A stretch of DNA of 64,000 nt from CAWGCE01 sp964480915 (lineage in GTDB: Bacteria; Planctomycetota; Planctomycetia; Pirellulales; Pirellulaceae): the NCBI GenBank assembly GCA_964480915.1, contig CAYZRS010000004.1, positions 1 through 64,000 of the forward strand. The letters are read 5' to 3'. Positions within the stretch are counted from its first letter, which is position 1. The number at the start of each line of letters is the position of its first letter. Positions 44,820 to 54,600 of the stretch are shown here, one piece after another. The position numbers and the translations under genes are program-made. The notes beneath the pieces were generated by a model. That model was given only the letters and a program-made list of their open reading frames with translations. It had not been told where the DNA came from and ran no database searches.

Positions 44820-45190
44820 CCGAGGATCGAGATCACGCGAAGAGGCTCGTCTGCTTTGGCGACCAGCCCTAGTGTCGCTGACCCATCTCCGACTGACTAG
44901 AGGGCATTTTCGCCGCCATCAATTCGCCCGAGCCGATTCACGGGACTGGCTCACGGCCCAGCACCCAAGTCAAATGGAATTGCCGGGCGACACACGATTC
45001 AACGCATGTTGCATCAATCACTCGCCAAGTGCCCTTGTCAATTGAAGGTCGTGAGCGAGTCCCATTTGTCCGCTCCGATCTCTGTGACTCATTGGGCGGC
45101 TCGAGTTTTCATGTCGCTCTGCAGTCGACCTCGGGACAGGTGAAGCAACCAAATTGAGTGCAGCCCAGCCGCTCGAACTATACTCAGTAG
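44820..45190. promoter_or_regulatory. Divergent intergenic region with a possible leaderless promoter
   Basis: No gene is supported. Near its right end TTGAGT (45154-45159) and TATACT (45179-45184) are separated by 19 bases, a little long. The -10 lies 6 bases from the ATG at 45191, so the message would start at the start codon, and no ribosome binding site is seen there. Confidence 0.3.
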
Positions 45191-46027
45191 ATGAACACTC
45201 ATCTTCGCTTTCCACTTGCCGTCATCGCCATTTCATTGCTCTTGCTCGGCGTGCCACAAACGAGCAAGGCACAACTGCGGTTTCTCACCTGGAATATTGA
45301 ATCGGGTGGCAACGATGCGCAGACCATTGCTGAAGAGCTACGCCAGCTAAACGACTATGACGTCTACGCCTTGTCGGAAGTGAATCACAACAACTTGCCG
45401 ACCTATACCACTGCACTGCAGACCAGTGCCAATCGCAAGTTTCGATCATTCCACAGCGTTTCCGGTGGCCACGACCGACTGGCATTCATTTTTGACAAGG
45501 GAAAATTGGAGTTGGTCAATTTCTGGGAACTCTTTGCTTACAACGGAGTCGCCATGAACGATGGACGGCATCGTTCGCCGCTGATGGCTCAGTTTCGCAA
45601 TCGTGCCACCGACGAGCAGTTTCTCGTCACGGTGAATCATCTCGCCCGACGCAACGCGAAACTGAGACAGACTCAAGCTAAAAGCCTGCGTCTTTGGGCC
45701 ACACGGCAAACACTGCCGGTGATTGGATTGGGCGATTTCAATTTTGACTATGACTTTGCCTCGGCGAAAGGGAATCCGGCTCATGACGAGTTTATCGCGG
45801 ACAATGTCTGGCAATGGGTAAAACCGAACGAGCTCATTGACACGAACTGGTCAGATGACGGCAAAGGCAATGACCGGTACCCGGGGTCATGCTTAGACTT
45901 TACCTTCGTCGCGGGAAAGGCACGGCGTTGGAATTGCACGTGTCAAGTCATCGTTCGCGACGGCGATTTTCCTGACGACGATAAGAAGAGTGATCATCGC
46001 CCAGTAGAATTGATTGTTACAGAGTAG
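45191..46027 (+). CDS. Secreted endonuclease/exonuclease/phosphatase-family protein
   Basis: The 278-residue protein has a signal peptide (about 1-28, ending TSKAQ) and the EEP fold: LRFLTWNIESGG (about 29-40), ALSEVNHNN with the metal-binding glutamate, VNHLARRNAK, IGLGDFNFDYDF (about 179-190) with the catalytic Asp/Asn pair, and SDHRPVEL near the end with the catalytic histidine. The fold serves DNases, phosphodiesterases and phosphatases; the exported form may act on extracellular DNA or lipids. It may be made from a leaderless message. It lies between the two HlyD/M50 cassettes and converges with the second. Confidence 0.87.
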   Translation: MNTHLRFPLAVIAISLLLLGVPQTSKAQLRFLTWNIESGGNDAQTIAEELRQLNDYDVYALSEVNHNNLPTYTTALQTSANRKFRSFHSVSGGHDRLAFIFDKGKLELVNFWELFAYNGVAMNDGRHRSPLMAQFRNRATDEQFLVTVNHLARRNAKLRQTQAKSLRLWATRQTLPVIGLGDFNFDYDFASAKGNPAHDEFIADNVWQWVKPNELIDTNWSDDGKGNDRYPGSCLDFTFVAGKARRWNCTCQVIVRDGDFPDDDKKSDHRPVELIVTE

Positions 46028-46049
46028 CCTCGTTACTTGCGCATGACCG

Positions 46050-48215
46050 TTACCCGGCGTTGGCACGGCCCAGTTTCGAACCAATCCAAGAGGTGACGAC
46101 GCGATGGAGCTTCTTTCCCACCGATTCCGACCAATCGGTAAATCGCACTTCCGCCAATTGCCCCGCTTCGATCGCGTCCGACTCTTCCTTCCCTAACTCC
46201 ACGACCGCGTGGAAGCGTGGAGCAATCATCCGAAACTGGGATTGGACTCTGGCATCCTGGTCACCGGAGCTCATCGCTCGAACCGGAATCGGTCCGCCCG
46301 CGTTCCCACCCAGTGCGACATGCCGCAGCACATCGCTGGCAGTCGGCTCGACACGGACCAAACGAGCTTCTTGCACGGTCCGCCCGTAACCTCGCACCCA
46401 CACGTGAGGCTTGCCGCCGACATTCGCTTCGAACGCTTCGACATACTCTTCGGGCACCGATGCCAGAACCGCCTTGGCATCGGTACTGCCGACGACGGCC
46501 AAAGTGGCTCCGACTTCGACGTATTGTCCTTCCATCCCATAGAGACGCCGTGACAAGACTTGGCCTGCTGATGGCGCTCGCACCTGAAGCCCTTGGACTT
46601 GTCGTTGAAGGTTGTTTCGTTTCTCCGTCAAAGCCGCAATGCGTTCCTGCTCGGCCTGATAGAGGGCCATATCGTTCTCACGGTGCAGTATCCGGGCTCG
46701 CAACTGAGCCTGATCTAGTTCGGCACCTACCTGAATCAATCCTGTTTGCAGTTCATCATTACGGATGGTCATCATCACCTGGCCCGACTCGACGATGTCA
46801 CCGGTGGCTACTCGAACATCCTCAACAAAACCGGCCGCTTCCGAACGCACGTAGTTCAGCGGTTCAAAATCAACGATTGCTGGAGCAGAGACACCGCCTG
46901 GGTACGGGAGAATCACGAGGATGAGGGTCCCCACGGTGATGGCGCCGGTCAACGTTAAGAACCGAGATACCGACGGCTGCTGCGTTTCTGGGGGACTCAT
47001 CAGATACCTCACCAAGTTGAAGAAGGGTTTCCCGAACCAAGCACAACCGGCGGCTATGGCCAGACAAATACCCGCACCATGAAACAACGTCGCGGCACCC
47101 AACATCATCGAAACACACACGATGATGCGCCAGCAAGCCGAGCACCATCCATAGGCGCGCGTCACCCATCCACTCCAGCCAATCAGAGGCTCGCCAGTCG
47201 CGGGCAACCCAAAAAACCACTGCCGCATCTTCGATCGGACGTGCTCGCGGGCGATACCGTACAGGTTTTGAATTTCGAGTAAGTCGGTAATGATGTAGTA
47301 ACCGTCGAACCGCATCAATGGATTACCGTTGAACAAAAGCGTCGTCACACTGGCTGCCATGATGACACTGTGGCAGACGTTTTCCACAAAAGGACTGGTG
47401 GTGCTCGACCACACGATCGCGGCGACCGCTGCAAAAGCGAACTCGACATACATCCCGGCCGCTGATGTCCAGATTCGATGCCACTTCGAACGAAACGTCC
47501 AAGCGCTGGTCACGTCCACGTACGCCACGGGTGCGAACAGGATGAAGGCGATCCCTGAAGAACCGACTCGACCACCAAAGTGTTTACAGGCGATCGCGTG
47601 GAAGAACTCGTGCACAATCTTCAGCACGACCCACACGACGGCCAGATAGAGCCACGTGTTGGGCGAGAAGTAGGCTGCGGCCGAGCTCTGAAATCGACTC
47701 CAATGGTTCAGAACGCTGGCCAACCCCATCGCCACCAGCAGCGTCCAACACAAGAGCACCGGCCAACTGAAAAGCCAACCACACCACGGCACGGCTTTGT
47801 CCAAGAACCGATCTGGATGGCACAGAGGAATGCGGAAAAAGAAGGCCGACATGAGCAGACCGGGGCCACGCACTTCCGGGGCAGCCGCGACGGGCGGAGC
47901 CGCTTGCCCCGAACGAAGCAGGCCGCTTCGCATTAACCATTGGCAAACGCTTTGTGCCTTTTCTTTGGTGAGCACCCCATCGCCCAGCTCTTCCTGAACC
48001 GCCGAAAAAGCATCGGCCATCGACGTTTCACCATCTAGCTTCGTGGCAAAATGCCATTCGCTCAGCCCCAGCCGAAAGAACGCTTCCCGTGCCGGGTCCT
48101 CAACAAGGAAATACCGATCACCGCGATTTTCGTGCAGCGCGCTGCGCAAATCACGACGCAAGCAAAGTACGGGCTCACCCGCGGCGGATGTCGGTGCAGC
48201 AGCGATTCCTTGCAT
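46050..48215 (-). CDS. PqqD-like/M50 peptidase/HlyD fusion protein (second copy)
   Basis: This 721-residue protein has the same order as the gene at 41569: PqqD-like region with YFLVEDPAREAFFRLGLSEW (about 30-110), M50 core with HEFFH at about 202-206 and NGNPLMRFDGYY (aspartate near 303), then HlyD-type adaptor from about 440 with VRSEAAGFVEDVRVATGDIVESG, QVRAPSAGQVLSRRLYG and a beta-barrel. The two are clearly paralogous along their whole length but have diverged; for example the membrane region shares SSWRF/SAWTF and FASKWKRI/FRSKWHRI. It starts 20 bases after the GAF-HlyD gene, so the pair is one operon. The zinc site is intact. Confidence 0.87.
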   Translation of the reverse strand: MQGIAAAPTSAAGEPVLCLRRDLRSALHENRGDRYFLVEDPAREAFFRLGLSEWHFATKLDGETSMADAFSAVQEELGDGVLTKEKAQSVCQWLMRSGLLRSGQAAPPVAAAPEVRGPGLLMSAFFFRIPLCHPDRFLDKAVPWCGWLFSWPVLLCWTLLVAMGLASVLNHWSRFQSSAAAYFSPNTWLYLAVVWVVLKIVHEFFHAIACKHFGGRVGSSGIAFILFAPVAYVDVTSAWTFRSKWHRIWTSAAGMYVEFAFAAVAAIVWSSTTSPFVENVCHSVIMAASVTTLLFNGNPLMRFDGYYIITDLLEIQNLYGIAREHVRSKMRQWFFGLPATGEPLIGWSGWVTRAYGWCSACWRIIVCVSMMLGAATLFHGAGICLAIAAGCAWFGKPFFNLVRYLMSPPETQQPSVSRFLTLTGAITVGTLILVILPYPGGVSAPAIVDFEPLNYVRSEAAGFVEDVRVATGDIVESGQVMMTIRNDELQTGLIQVGAELDQAQLRARILHRENDMALYQAEQERIAALTEKRNNLQRQVQGLQVRAPSAGQVLSRRLYGMEGQYVEVGATLAVVGSTDAKAVLASVPEEYVEAFEANVGGKPHVWVRGYGRTVQEARLVRVEPTASDVLRHVALGGNAGGPIPVRAMSSGDQDARVQSQFRMIAPRFHAVVELGKEESDAIEAGQLAEVRFTDWSESVGKKLHRVVTSWIGSKLGRANAG

Positions 48216-48235
48216 CCGAATTCACTCCGCCCTGG

Positions 48236-50209
48236 TTACCAACGAAGAACCCGCAACAACTGGTCGAACGGCTTATGAAACAAAGTCCAAGCGATCGGCC
48301 GCCAGCCGGTCGAAATTTTGCCTCGGCCCACCATGCCCGGACGCAGCAGGTCTTTGAAATTATCCAACTCGACTTCGGCGACAAAGACGTTCGCGTCACG
48401 ATGCGTTTCGGTTCGAGGGCTGATGCGTTCGATCGTTCCGCGGAAAGTGCGGAACGGGAATGCGTCCAGACGGACCGTGACACGCTGCTCCGACTGAACA
48501 CGAGCGATCTCGTCATCCGACACGTAGATTTCCGCGACCATTCGTTCGAGTGGCCCGGTTTCGAAAAGGTTCTCGCCGACTTTGATACGAGCCCCTTCCA
48601 GCTTCTTCGATTCGCCACCCAGGATGATCCCGTCAACGGGACTCTTCACTTCCAGCTTTCGACGCCGATTCTTCAGCATGTTTGTTTTGGCTTGAAGGCG
48701 TTCCATTTCTAGCTGAGCCATCTGCGACGCCGACGCATCCTGTTGCGCGACGCTACTGTCTCGTCGCTTACTCGCTTGCATGAATTCGGCTCGCATCTCG
48801 GCCAATTCAAGTTCCAATTCATTCGCATCCATGCGCGCCAGCACCTGCCCCGCCTTTACCAGATCGCCCGCCTCGACCAACACTTCAACAAGCACCCCTT
48901 CGTACGGCGCTGGCACAAATCGATGGGTGACCGGGAACAGCTCGGTATCGCAGGTAACGCGGTAAGGTACGGGACATAACATCAAGGCACCGATCGCCAA
49001 TGTCGCCAGCCAGACTCGCCGACGACCGACCGTATCGTCAGCGGGCAGGGTTAACTTTCGCAACGTACGGCCCAGCCAATGACGTCGAATGCGGCTCAGC
49101 AGTCCGACCAATCCACCGACCAGCGGTTGGACTTCTTCCACACGGGAGTAGAGCGAGCCTTCGTTGGCTCCAGATTGAGTCCCCTTAACGACGACCCAGG
49201 CGCCGACTTTTGTTCCGTTCGGATCCCTCAATGGCCCATGCACCAATGCTTCGGCATCACTCGCGTGGAGCAACGAGTGCTCGGCCGACGTCAGCTCGTG
49301 AGGCCGGGCCGAAATCGACGCTTCGAAGATCTCGTCGTGTAGAATCGATTCGGCTAACAGCTCTTCCGCTTGCGTCACCAAGGGCGATCTTTCCGCAAAT
49401 GTGGGCATGCCCGACATGGCCAAGAGCTTGCATCGCCGCTTCTTCTTGTCGGCCAGTCCCAACATGACCTGCGAAGCGCCCAAGTACGATTCCAAACGGC
49501 TTGCCAGTCGGTGACCGATCACCTGCACCGTTTCGTCTTGGCGGCTGCTGACCATGTCACCGATGAGTTCGGCTGCCAGACCGCTGCCGAATGCAGCGGA
49601 CGGATCGAGTGAGGCTTTCGCCGAGTCAGCGGCTCCCTCACTTGATCCAGCGTGATTCGGTAAGGAAGCGACAGGTGCCGGCAGTTGGTCGTCGAGCGCT
49701 TGTAGTTCGGGCGACTTCAGATGGACATGCGATAGCTCGGCAGCCACGAGACCCGCCGCCAAAATCAACGGATTGTGCTCGACGGCCGTCGTCTCAACTT
49801 GGGCGAAGAGTGCAATCGCGCCCGTAACGTTTCCCGGGGCACCCAGCGGATAGACGTAGATGTTGAAAGGCGCATCACCTAGCGGATACGCAATGGGGCC
49901 TTCAACCCGCATCATCCGTTCAACCGCGTCGACCAAGCGTGGCTCGTGCCCGCGGACATCGTCAGCGTAACTGTTGTGGCAGATCAGCGGACTAGCGGGC
50001 CGCAAACGTCGAGACTCGGCACAACGAAAATAGGCGACGGCATAGGCGCCGGGCAGGTGTAAAAGAGAGCGAACCGCAGCGACAGCCCCTTCGATTTCGC
50101 TGGGCCCCGCAACGATCAGCTCCTGCATTTCTCGCTGGAACAGTCCCAGATCGACAGGATTGGAGCCAGCGCCCGGTGCGTTTTCACCGAATCCGACATC
50201 TGACTTCAT
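48236..50209 (-). CDS. GAF-HlyD fusion: sensor-linked membrane fusion protein (second copy)
   Basis: The 657-residue protein repeats the plan of the gene at 39623: about 380 cytoplasmic residues with GAF-like parts, a membrane segment (about 396-412; LATLAIGALMLCPVP), then VPAPYEGVLVEVLVEAGDLVKAGQVLARMDANEL, a coiled coil and a beta-barrel ending in LRPGMVGRGKISTGWRP. Both copies end with a short helix containing a PxxWxxFHK-like motif (PIAWTLFHKPF here, LGWIWFHKAW in the first copy). It is preceded by a small HlyD gene 133 bases upstream and followed by M50-HlyD after 20 bases. The input sensed by GAF is unknown. Confidence 0.85.
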   Translation of the reverse strand: MKSDVGFGENAPGAGSNPVDLGLFQREMQELIVAGPSEIEGAVAAVRSLLHLPGAYAVAYFRCAESRRLRPASPLICHNSYADDVRGHEPRLVDAVERMMRVEGPIAYPLGDAPFNIYVYPLGAPGNVTGAIALFAQVETTAVEHNPLILAAGLVAAELSHVHLKSPELQALDDQLPAPVASLPNHAGSSEGAADSAKASLDPSAAFGSGLAAELIGDMVSSRQDETVQVIGHRLASRLESYLGASQVMLGLADKKKRRCKLLAMSGMPTFAERSPLVTQAEELLAESILHDEIFEASISARPHELTSAEHSLLHASDAEALVHGPLRDPNGTKVGAWVVVKGTQSGANEGSLYSRVEEVQPLVGGLVGLLSRIRRHWLGRTLRKLTLPADDTVGRRRVWLATLAIGALMLCPVPYRVTCDTELFPVTHRFVPAPYEGVLVEVLVEAGDLVKAGQVLARMDANELELELAEMRAEFMQASKRRDSSVAQQDASASQMAQLEMERLQAKTNMLKNRRRKLEVKSPVDGIILGGESKKLEGARIKVGENLFETGPLERMVAEIYVSDDEIARVQSEQRVTVRLDAFPFRTFRGTIERISPRTETHRDANVFVAEVELDNFKDLLRPGMVGRGKISTGWRPIAWTLFHKPFDQLLRVLRW

Positions 50210-50342
50210 AATCTGTCCCTAGTCCCAACCGGACCTACTTGCCGCGTTGTCTGTCCCATTCGCGATTTGCTCGGCCAGCAGCAGCCGAATTTCAGACGAG
50301 CAGCCCCCATGGGTCGAACCACTCATCACTCGCCGTCCCGTC

Positions 50343-51242
50343 TTAGAAATCGCTAAAATCTTCAGTAGCGTCGTCCTTTGTCGGTTCGGCCGCGTCTCCT
50401 TCTAAATCCAACAGGCAACGCGTACCTGCCCGATATTGACGCGACTCGTTGTTCAACACACACGTGATTTGCATCGTTCCGCTCTTCGCGTCCAGCACGG
50501 GCGACACGACTTCCACCTCTGCATTCACCGTTTGGCTGATCTCAGGCAGCTTGATCTGCACGGTCTGCCCTTCACGGACTTTGGTCCCGCAATCACGGCT
50601 CACTGGAAACTTGACCCGCAGTGGATGCAGTTGAACGAGCGTCATGAGCCGCGGGTCGCTGATCATTGTCGATTCGCCGACTTCGCGTACGATTTCGGTG
50701 ACAAAACCGTCAATCGGGCTGCGAAAGCGGCGTTGTTCGATCTGAGCCTCGATGCGGCGGCATTCCAGTTTTGCGAGGTCAATGTCCTCACGCGCCAGCT
50801 CGACCTGCGCCTTGGCGACCTCCAGGTCCATGCGGGCCCGATCAATTTCAGCGGGGGAAGCGTGTCCTTCTCGGAGCAGTTGATTCAGTTTTTCGAATCG
50901 CGTGTGACGCATGCGATACTCGGCCGCGGCCGCATCGATCCGGCCATTGAGCTGCGCTCGATGCTTGGCAATGTCGAGCGACGTCTCGAGGACACCCGAT
51001 TCTAGCTGAGCCACCAACTCACCTTTGCTGATCGCTTGGCCTTCGTGAACGAATATTTGGTCAATGATGCCCGGTTCGTTACCGCTCGCGATATCGATTT
51101 GCTGGTATGGCTCGGCAAATCCCTCAAATGTGGCTGCCGTTAAGGGCTGAATTCCAACCAGGAGTAGGGTCGCGATGAGCGCTGTGCAAAAGCGGGTGGA
51201 ATGCGGCGGAAGAATAGCTTGATACCGAGTCATGATTGACAT
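50343..51242 (-). CDS. Exported HlyD/RND-type periplasmic adaptor
   Basis: The 299-residue protein has a signal peptide or anchor (about 17-36, ending LTAAT), then the adaptor plan: half-motif EPYQQIDIASGNEPGIIDQIFVHEGQAIS, a helical hairpin rich in R, E and A (about 85-165), the second half-motif FRSPIDGFVTEIVREVGESTMI, and a beta-barrel with LHPLRVKFPVSRDCG. It is smaller than the GAF fusions and has no sensor part. It heads the minus-strand cassette and is divergent from the giant surface protein gene, with which it may share a regulatory region. Probably works with the TolC protein. Confidence 0.82.
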   Translation of the reverse strand: MSIMTRYQAILPPHSTRFCTALIATLLLVGIQPLTAATFEGFAEPYQQIDIASGNEPGIIDQIFVHEGQAISKGELVAQLESGVLETSLDIAKHRAQLNGRIDAAAAEYRMRHTRFEKLNQLLREGHASPAEIDRARMDLEVAKAQVELAREDIDLAKLECRRIEAQIEQRRFRSPIDGFVTEIVREVGESTMISDPRLMTLVQLHPLRVKFPVSRDCGTKVREGQTVQIKLPEISQTVNAEVEVVSPVLDAKSGTMQITCVLNNESRQYRAGTRCLLDLEGDAAEPTKDDATEDFSDF

Positions 51243-51660
51243 CCATGTGCAATTGTGGGGAGTTCTTCTGGAACGCGTCGTGACCGTCCTTGGTCACAAT
51301 GGACAATGCGCACTACGAACCTCTAGCGCCATTTCGCATCGCTAGATGGAGTTTCGGCGTTTCCCTCGCCGTCCGCGTAACCTGTCGCTTGCCGTCCGCA
51401 AAATGCAGCAATGATGCGAAACCAAAACATCGAAGAATACGCGTGTAACCGACAAACTTCGTCAGACCAGGCTGCCGGGCGATTCTGTGCCCCAGGCGCC
51501 AGTTATGACGACTGTTCCAATTCGACATGGTCGTTGGGTTTTTCCCCAAAGCACGACTTCATGGGGCCAGGTTTTCTGTGCCATCTACAACGCTGACCCG
51601 ACGCGCATCTCGGCCGGTACTACCTTTCAAATAGGTATAGAGTGAAAATCGGAGCGCAGA
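51243..51660. promoter_or_regulatory. Divergent control region between the HlyD cassette and the giant gene
   Basis: No gene is seen. TATAGA at 51636-51641 may be the -10 element for the giant gene, and GGAG six bases before the ATG at 51661 is its ribosome binding site. Sharing of this region between adaptor genes and the giant gene supports common control. Confidence 0.4.
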
Positions 51661-54600
51661 ATGCGGACTTCTTCTCAAGAGTCGGTTCAGTCGTGGATCA
51701 ACCACGCCTGGAACCGTTGTAATCCATTGGCAAAATCGACTGATCCCGCCTTACGGCCCGGCGTCCAACTGGACATGCTGGAACCGCGGTTGTGTTTCAG
51801 CGCGACGCCGTTGGGAGCCGACCTTCTCACGGACGAATGGATGTTTGGCGCAGACCATGCGCAAGCCGCCGTTCAAATCGACAGTTACGAAGAACCATCG
51901 AGTCCATTCACAACCGCAGACGACCAGTCGTCCGGAATGGCGCTGATCTTCATCGATGGCAATGTCGAACAAAAAGAGATGTTGATCGAAGGCCTGACGT
52001 CCAGGTTCGGCGATGAGGCCGAAATCCACGTCCTCGACACGGCTCGCGATGGCCTGGATCAGATCACCGAGATCGTCCAGTCGCATCACGAGATTTCTGC
52101 GGTCCATATTCTGTCGCACGGTACCGAAGGTCAAATTCAGCTTGGCAACATAACGCTCAGCTCCGCAAATCTCGATGCCTATGCGTCGCAGCTGAGTCGT
52201 TGGAGCGACCATCTGCACGAGGACGCAGACATTTTGTTCTATGGCTGCGACTTGGCCGGCAACGACGATGGCGAATCGCTTGTGGACGGCATCGCCGGGC
52301 TAACACTCGCCGACGTCGCTGCGAGTAACGACAAGACCGGTGCTGCGAAAGCTGGGGGCGACTGGGAACTAGAATTTGCGACCGGCACAATCACGACCGA
52401 CGTTGTTGCCAACGCGGCACTGCAAGCCAACTTTACGGGTACTCTCGACCTGGTGCCTCGAGGCGAGCAGATCGTCAACCAAGATCTCGCACCCCATCCG
52501 CTCAACCTTGATCAGGCAACCGACACCGAGACCAGCAACAGCGACTCGGCGGTCGCCTTCGCCGCCAACGGAACGCATGTTGTTGTATGGACAAGCGCGA
52601 ATAGCAACGGAGATAGCGACGTGCTATTCCAGTTGTTCGACGCCAACAGCGAGCCCGTGGGCGAACAACAGTTAGCCACCACGAAAACCGCCGACAACCA
52701 ACATTCGGCCAGCGTTGCCATGGCCGCAAATGGCGACTTCGTCGTTGTCTGGACGAGTGAGAACCAGGATGGTTCGGCTTCCAGCGTCTTCTTTCGCCGT
52801 TTTGACGTCAACGGCGTCGCCCTGTCGGGCGAACTTTCCGTTTACGACGGTGCGTCGGTCGACCATACGGCCTTCATCCAACGCAATGCCGACATCGCCA
52901 TGAATCTCGCCGGCGATTTCGCCATCACGTGGGGAGGGCAAGTCTTCGGCGAGAACAACGGCATCGCTGCTCGAACGTACAATCTGAACGGAACCCCTGT
53001 CAGCGACGTGTTTCATGCGAACGCCACTTTTGGAATCGCCGACCAACAGCAGAACCCGTCCATCGCCATCGATGCGAATTCCAACCTGGTGATCGGCTGG
53101 AACGACAACCGAGTGAATGGCGGCGGAACCATCACGAAAGCGTCGATCAATGGTGGCCATTTTGACCGATTCGGATCCCCTGGTACGCAGATCGAGGCAC
53201 CGGAGACAGTCTTCGGATTCGTTGACGTTGATATTCGCAACCCGTCCATCGACATGAAAGAAGATGGAACGGTCGCGGTTGCCTATGAAATCAGCACGAA
53301 CATCAATCCGGAATGGAAAATCGAAGTCCAAGTGTTTAATCCGGCGCTCGCAGGCGCTGCCTTCGCCATTGCCCCGGAAGGGTCGGTGAGCGGCACCAGC
53401 AACGACAAAGTCAATCCGTCGATCTGGTTCAACGAAGACGACACGCTCCTTCTGACCTGGGAAGGTTTTGGAAATCAATCTGGCGAAGACGATACGGCCG
53501 GCGTGTTTGCCAGAGTCCTGACAACTAACGGCGCGACACAGGCCATTCCGCTACCGGCTGGTGCCTCTGATGAATTCCGAGTCAATCAGACCACTGCAGG
53601 CGCTCAAGGCAACGTCTCCATTGCTGGCCTCGACGGCGACAATTTCGCCGTCGTCTGGACCGGCAATGGCGCTGACGACAACAACGGCGTCTACATTCGG
53701 CAATTCGGTACGGGCGTGGACGCGGTCGATGATACCATTCAGGTCGCAACAGATCACGACAAGCAGATTTTCATCGATCGGCTGTTCAACAATGACATCT
53801 CTGACGGCACCCTGACACTGACCAGCACGACCAACGGCACTGGATCGGTGGTCGACAATGGCGATGGCACGATCACCTATACTCCGTCGACTGGATTTAC
53901 GGGAAACGACAGCTTTACCTACACCGTCGAAAACGATGACGGAGTCTCCGATACGGCAACTGTCCACGTCATCGTGATCGACCCAACGATCGTCGATCAC
54001 ATTTGGGTTACCGAGGAGAGCTCGACAACGATTGACGAAAAAGGCGGAACAGCGTTCAACTTACCCGACCCAAGCGGCGGCTCAACCACAGATACAATCG
54101 CATTTGACTTGGATGATTTCGGTTCGAGCGCAAAACTCGAAGGCATCCATTACGTCTCGCAGGGCCTGCAACTGGGCGACACGAACTCGATTCAACTCGA
54201 ACCCGGTGACATTATCGGCTCACTCGATGGCGCCACGACGCTCGGTGGCATTAACTTCCAAGCCAGCGATGTCTTTCTCTTCGAACCAACGACACCCGGT
54301 GACAACACCGCTGGCACATTCACTCGACTCTTACAAAACCCTCTCGGTGTCGACATCCTGGCTCTGTCGTTGATCGAAACCGACACCGACTTTGCCGACA
54401 CGACACTGGAAGCTGGCACCTTCTTGTTCACGCGGGACGGCGACCCGGCCAAACTCTTTGCCTATCGACCGACCGGCGTTGGTGCGTCCACCGCCGGGAC
54501 AGCCAACCTATTTTTCGATGGTACCGACTCGGGCGGGTTTGATTTGGCCGAAGAAATCACTGCGATTGAAGTGATCGAGCAAGACATGATTGCAGGTAAC

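Noticed and set aside
39623..51242. Ordinary type I or tripartite efflux system
   Set aside because: No ABC ATPase/permease or RND pump gene is present beside the adaptors, and the adaptors carry GAF or M50 fusions not found in standard systems.
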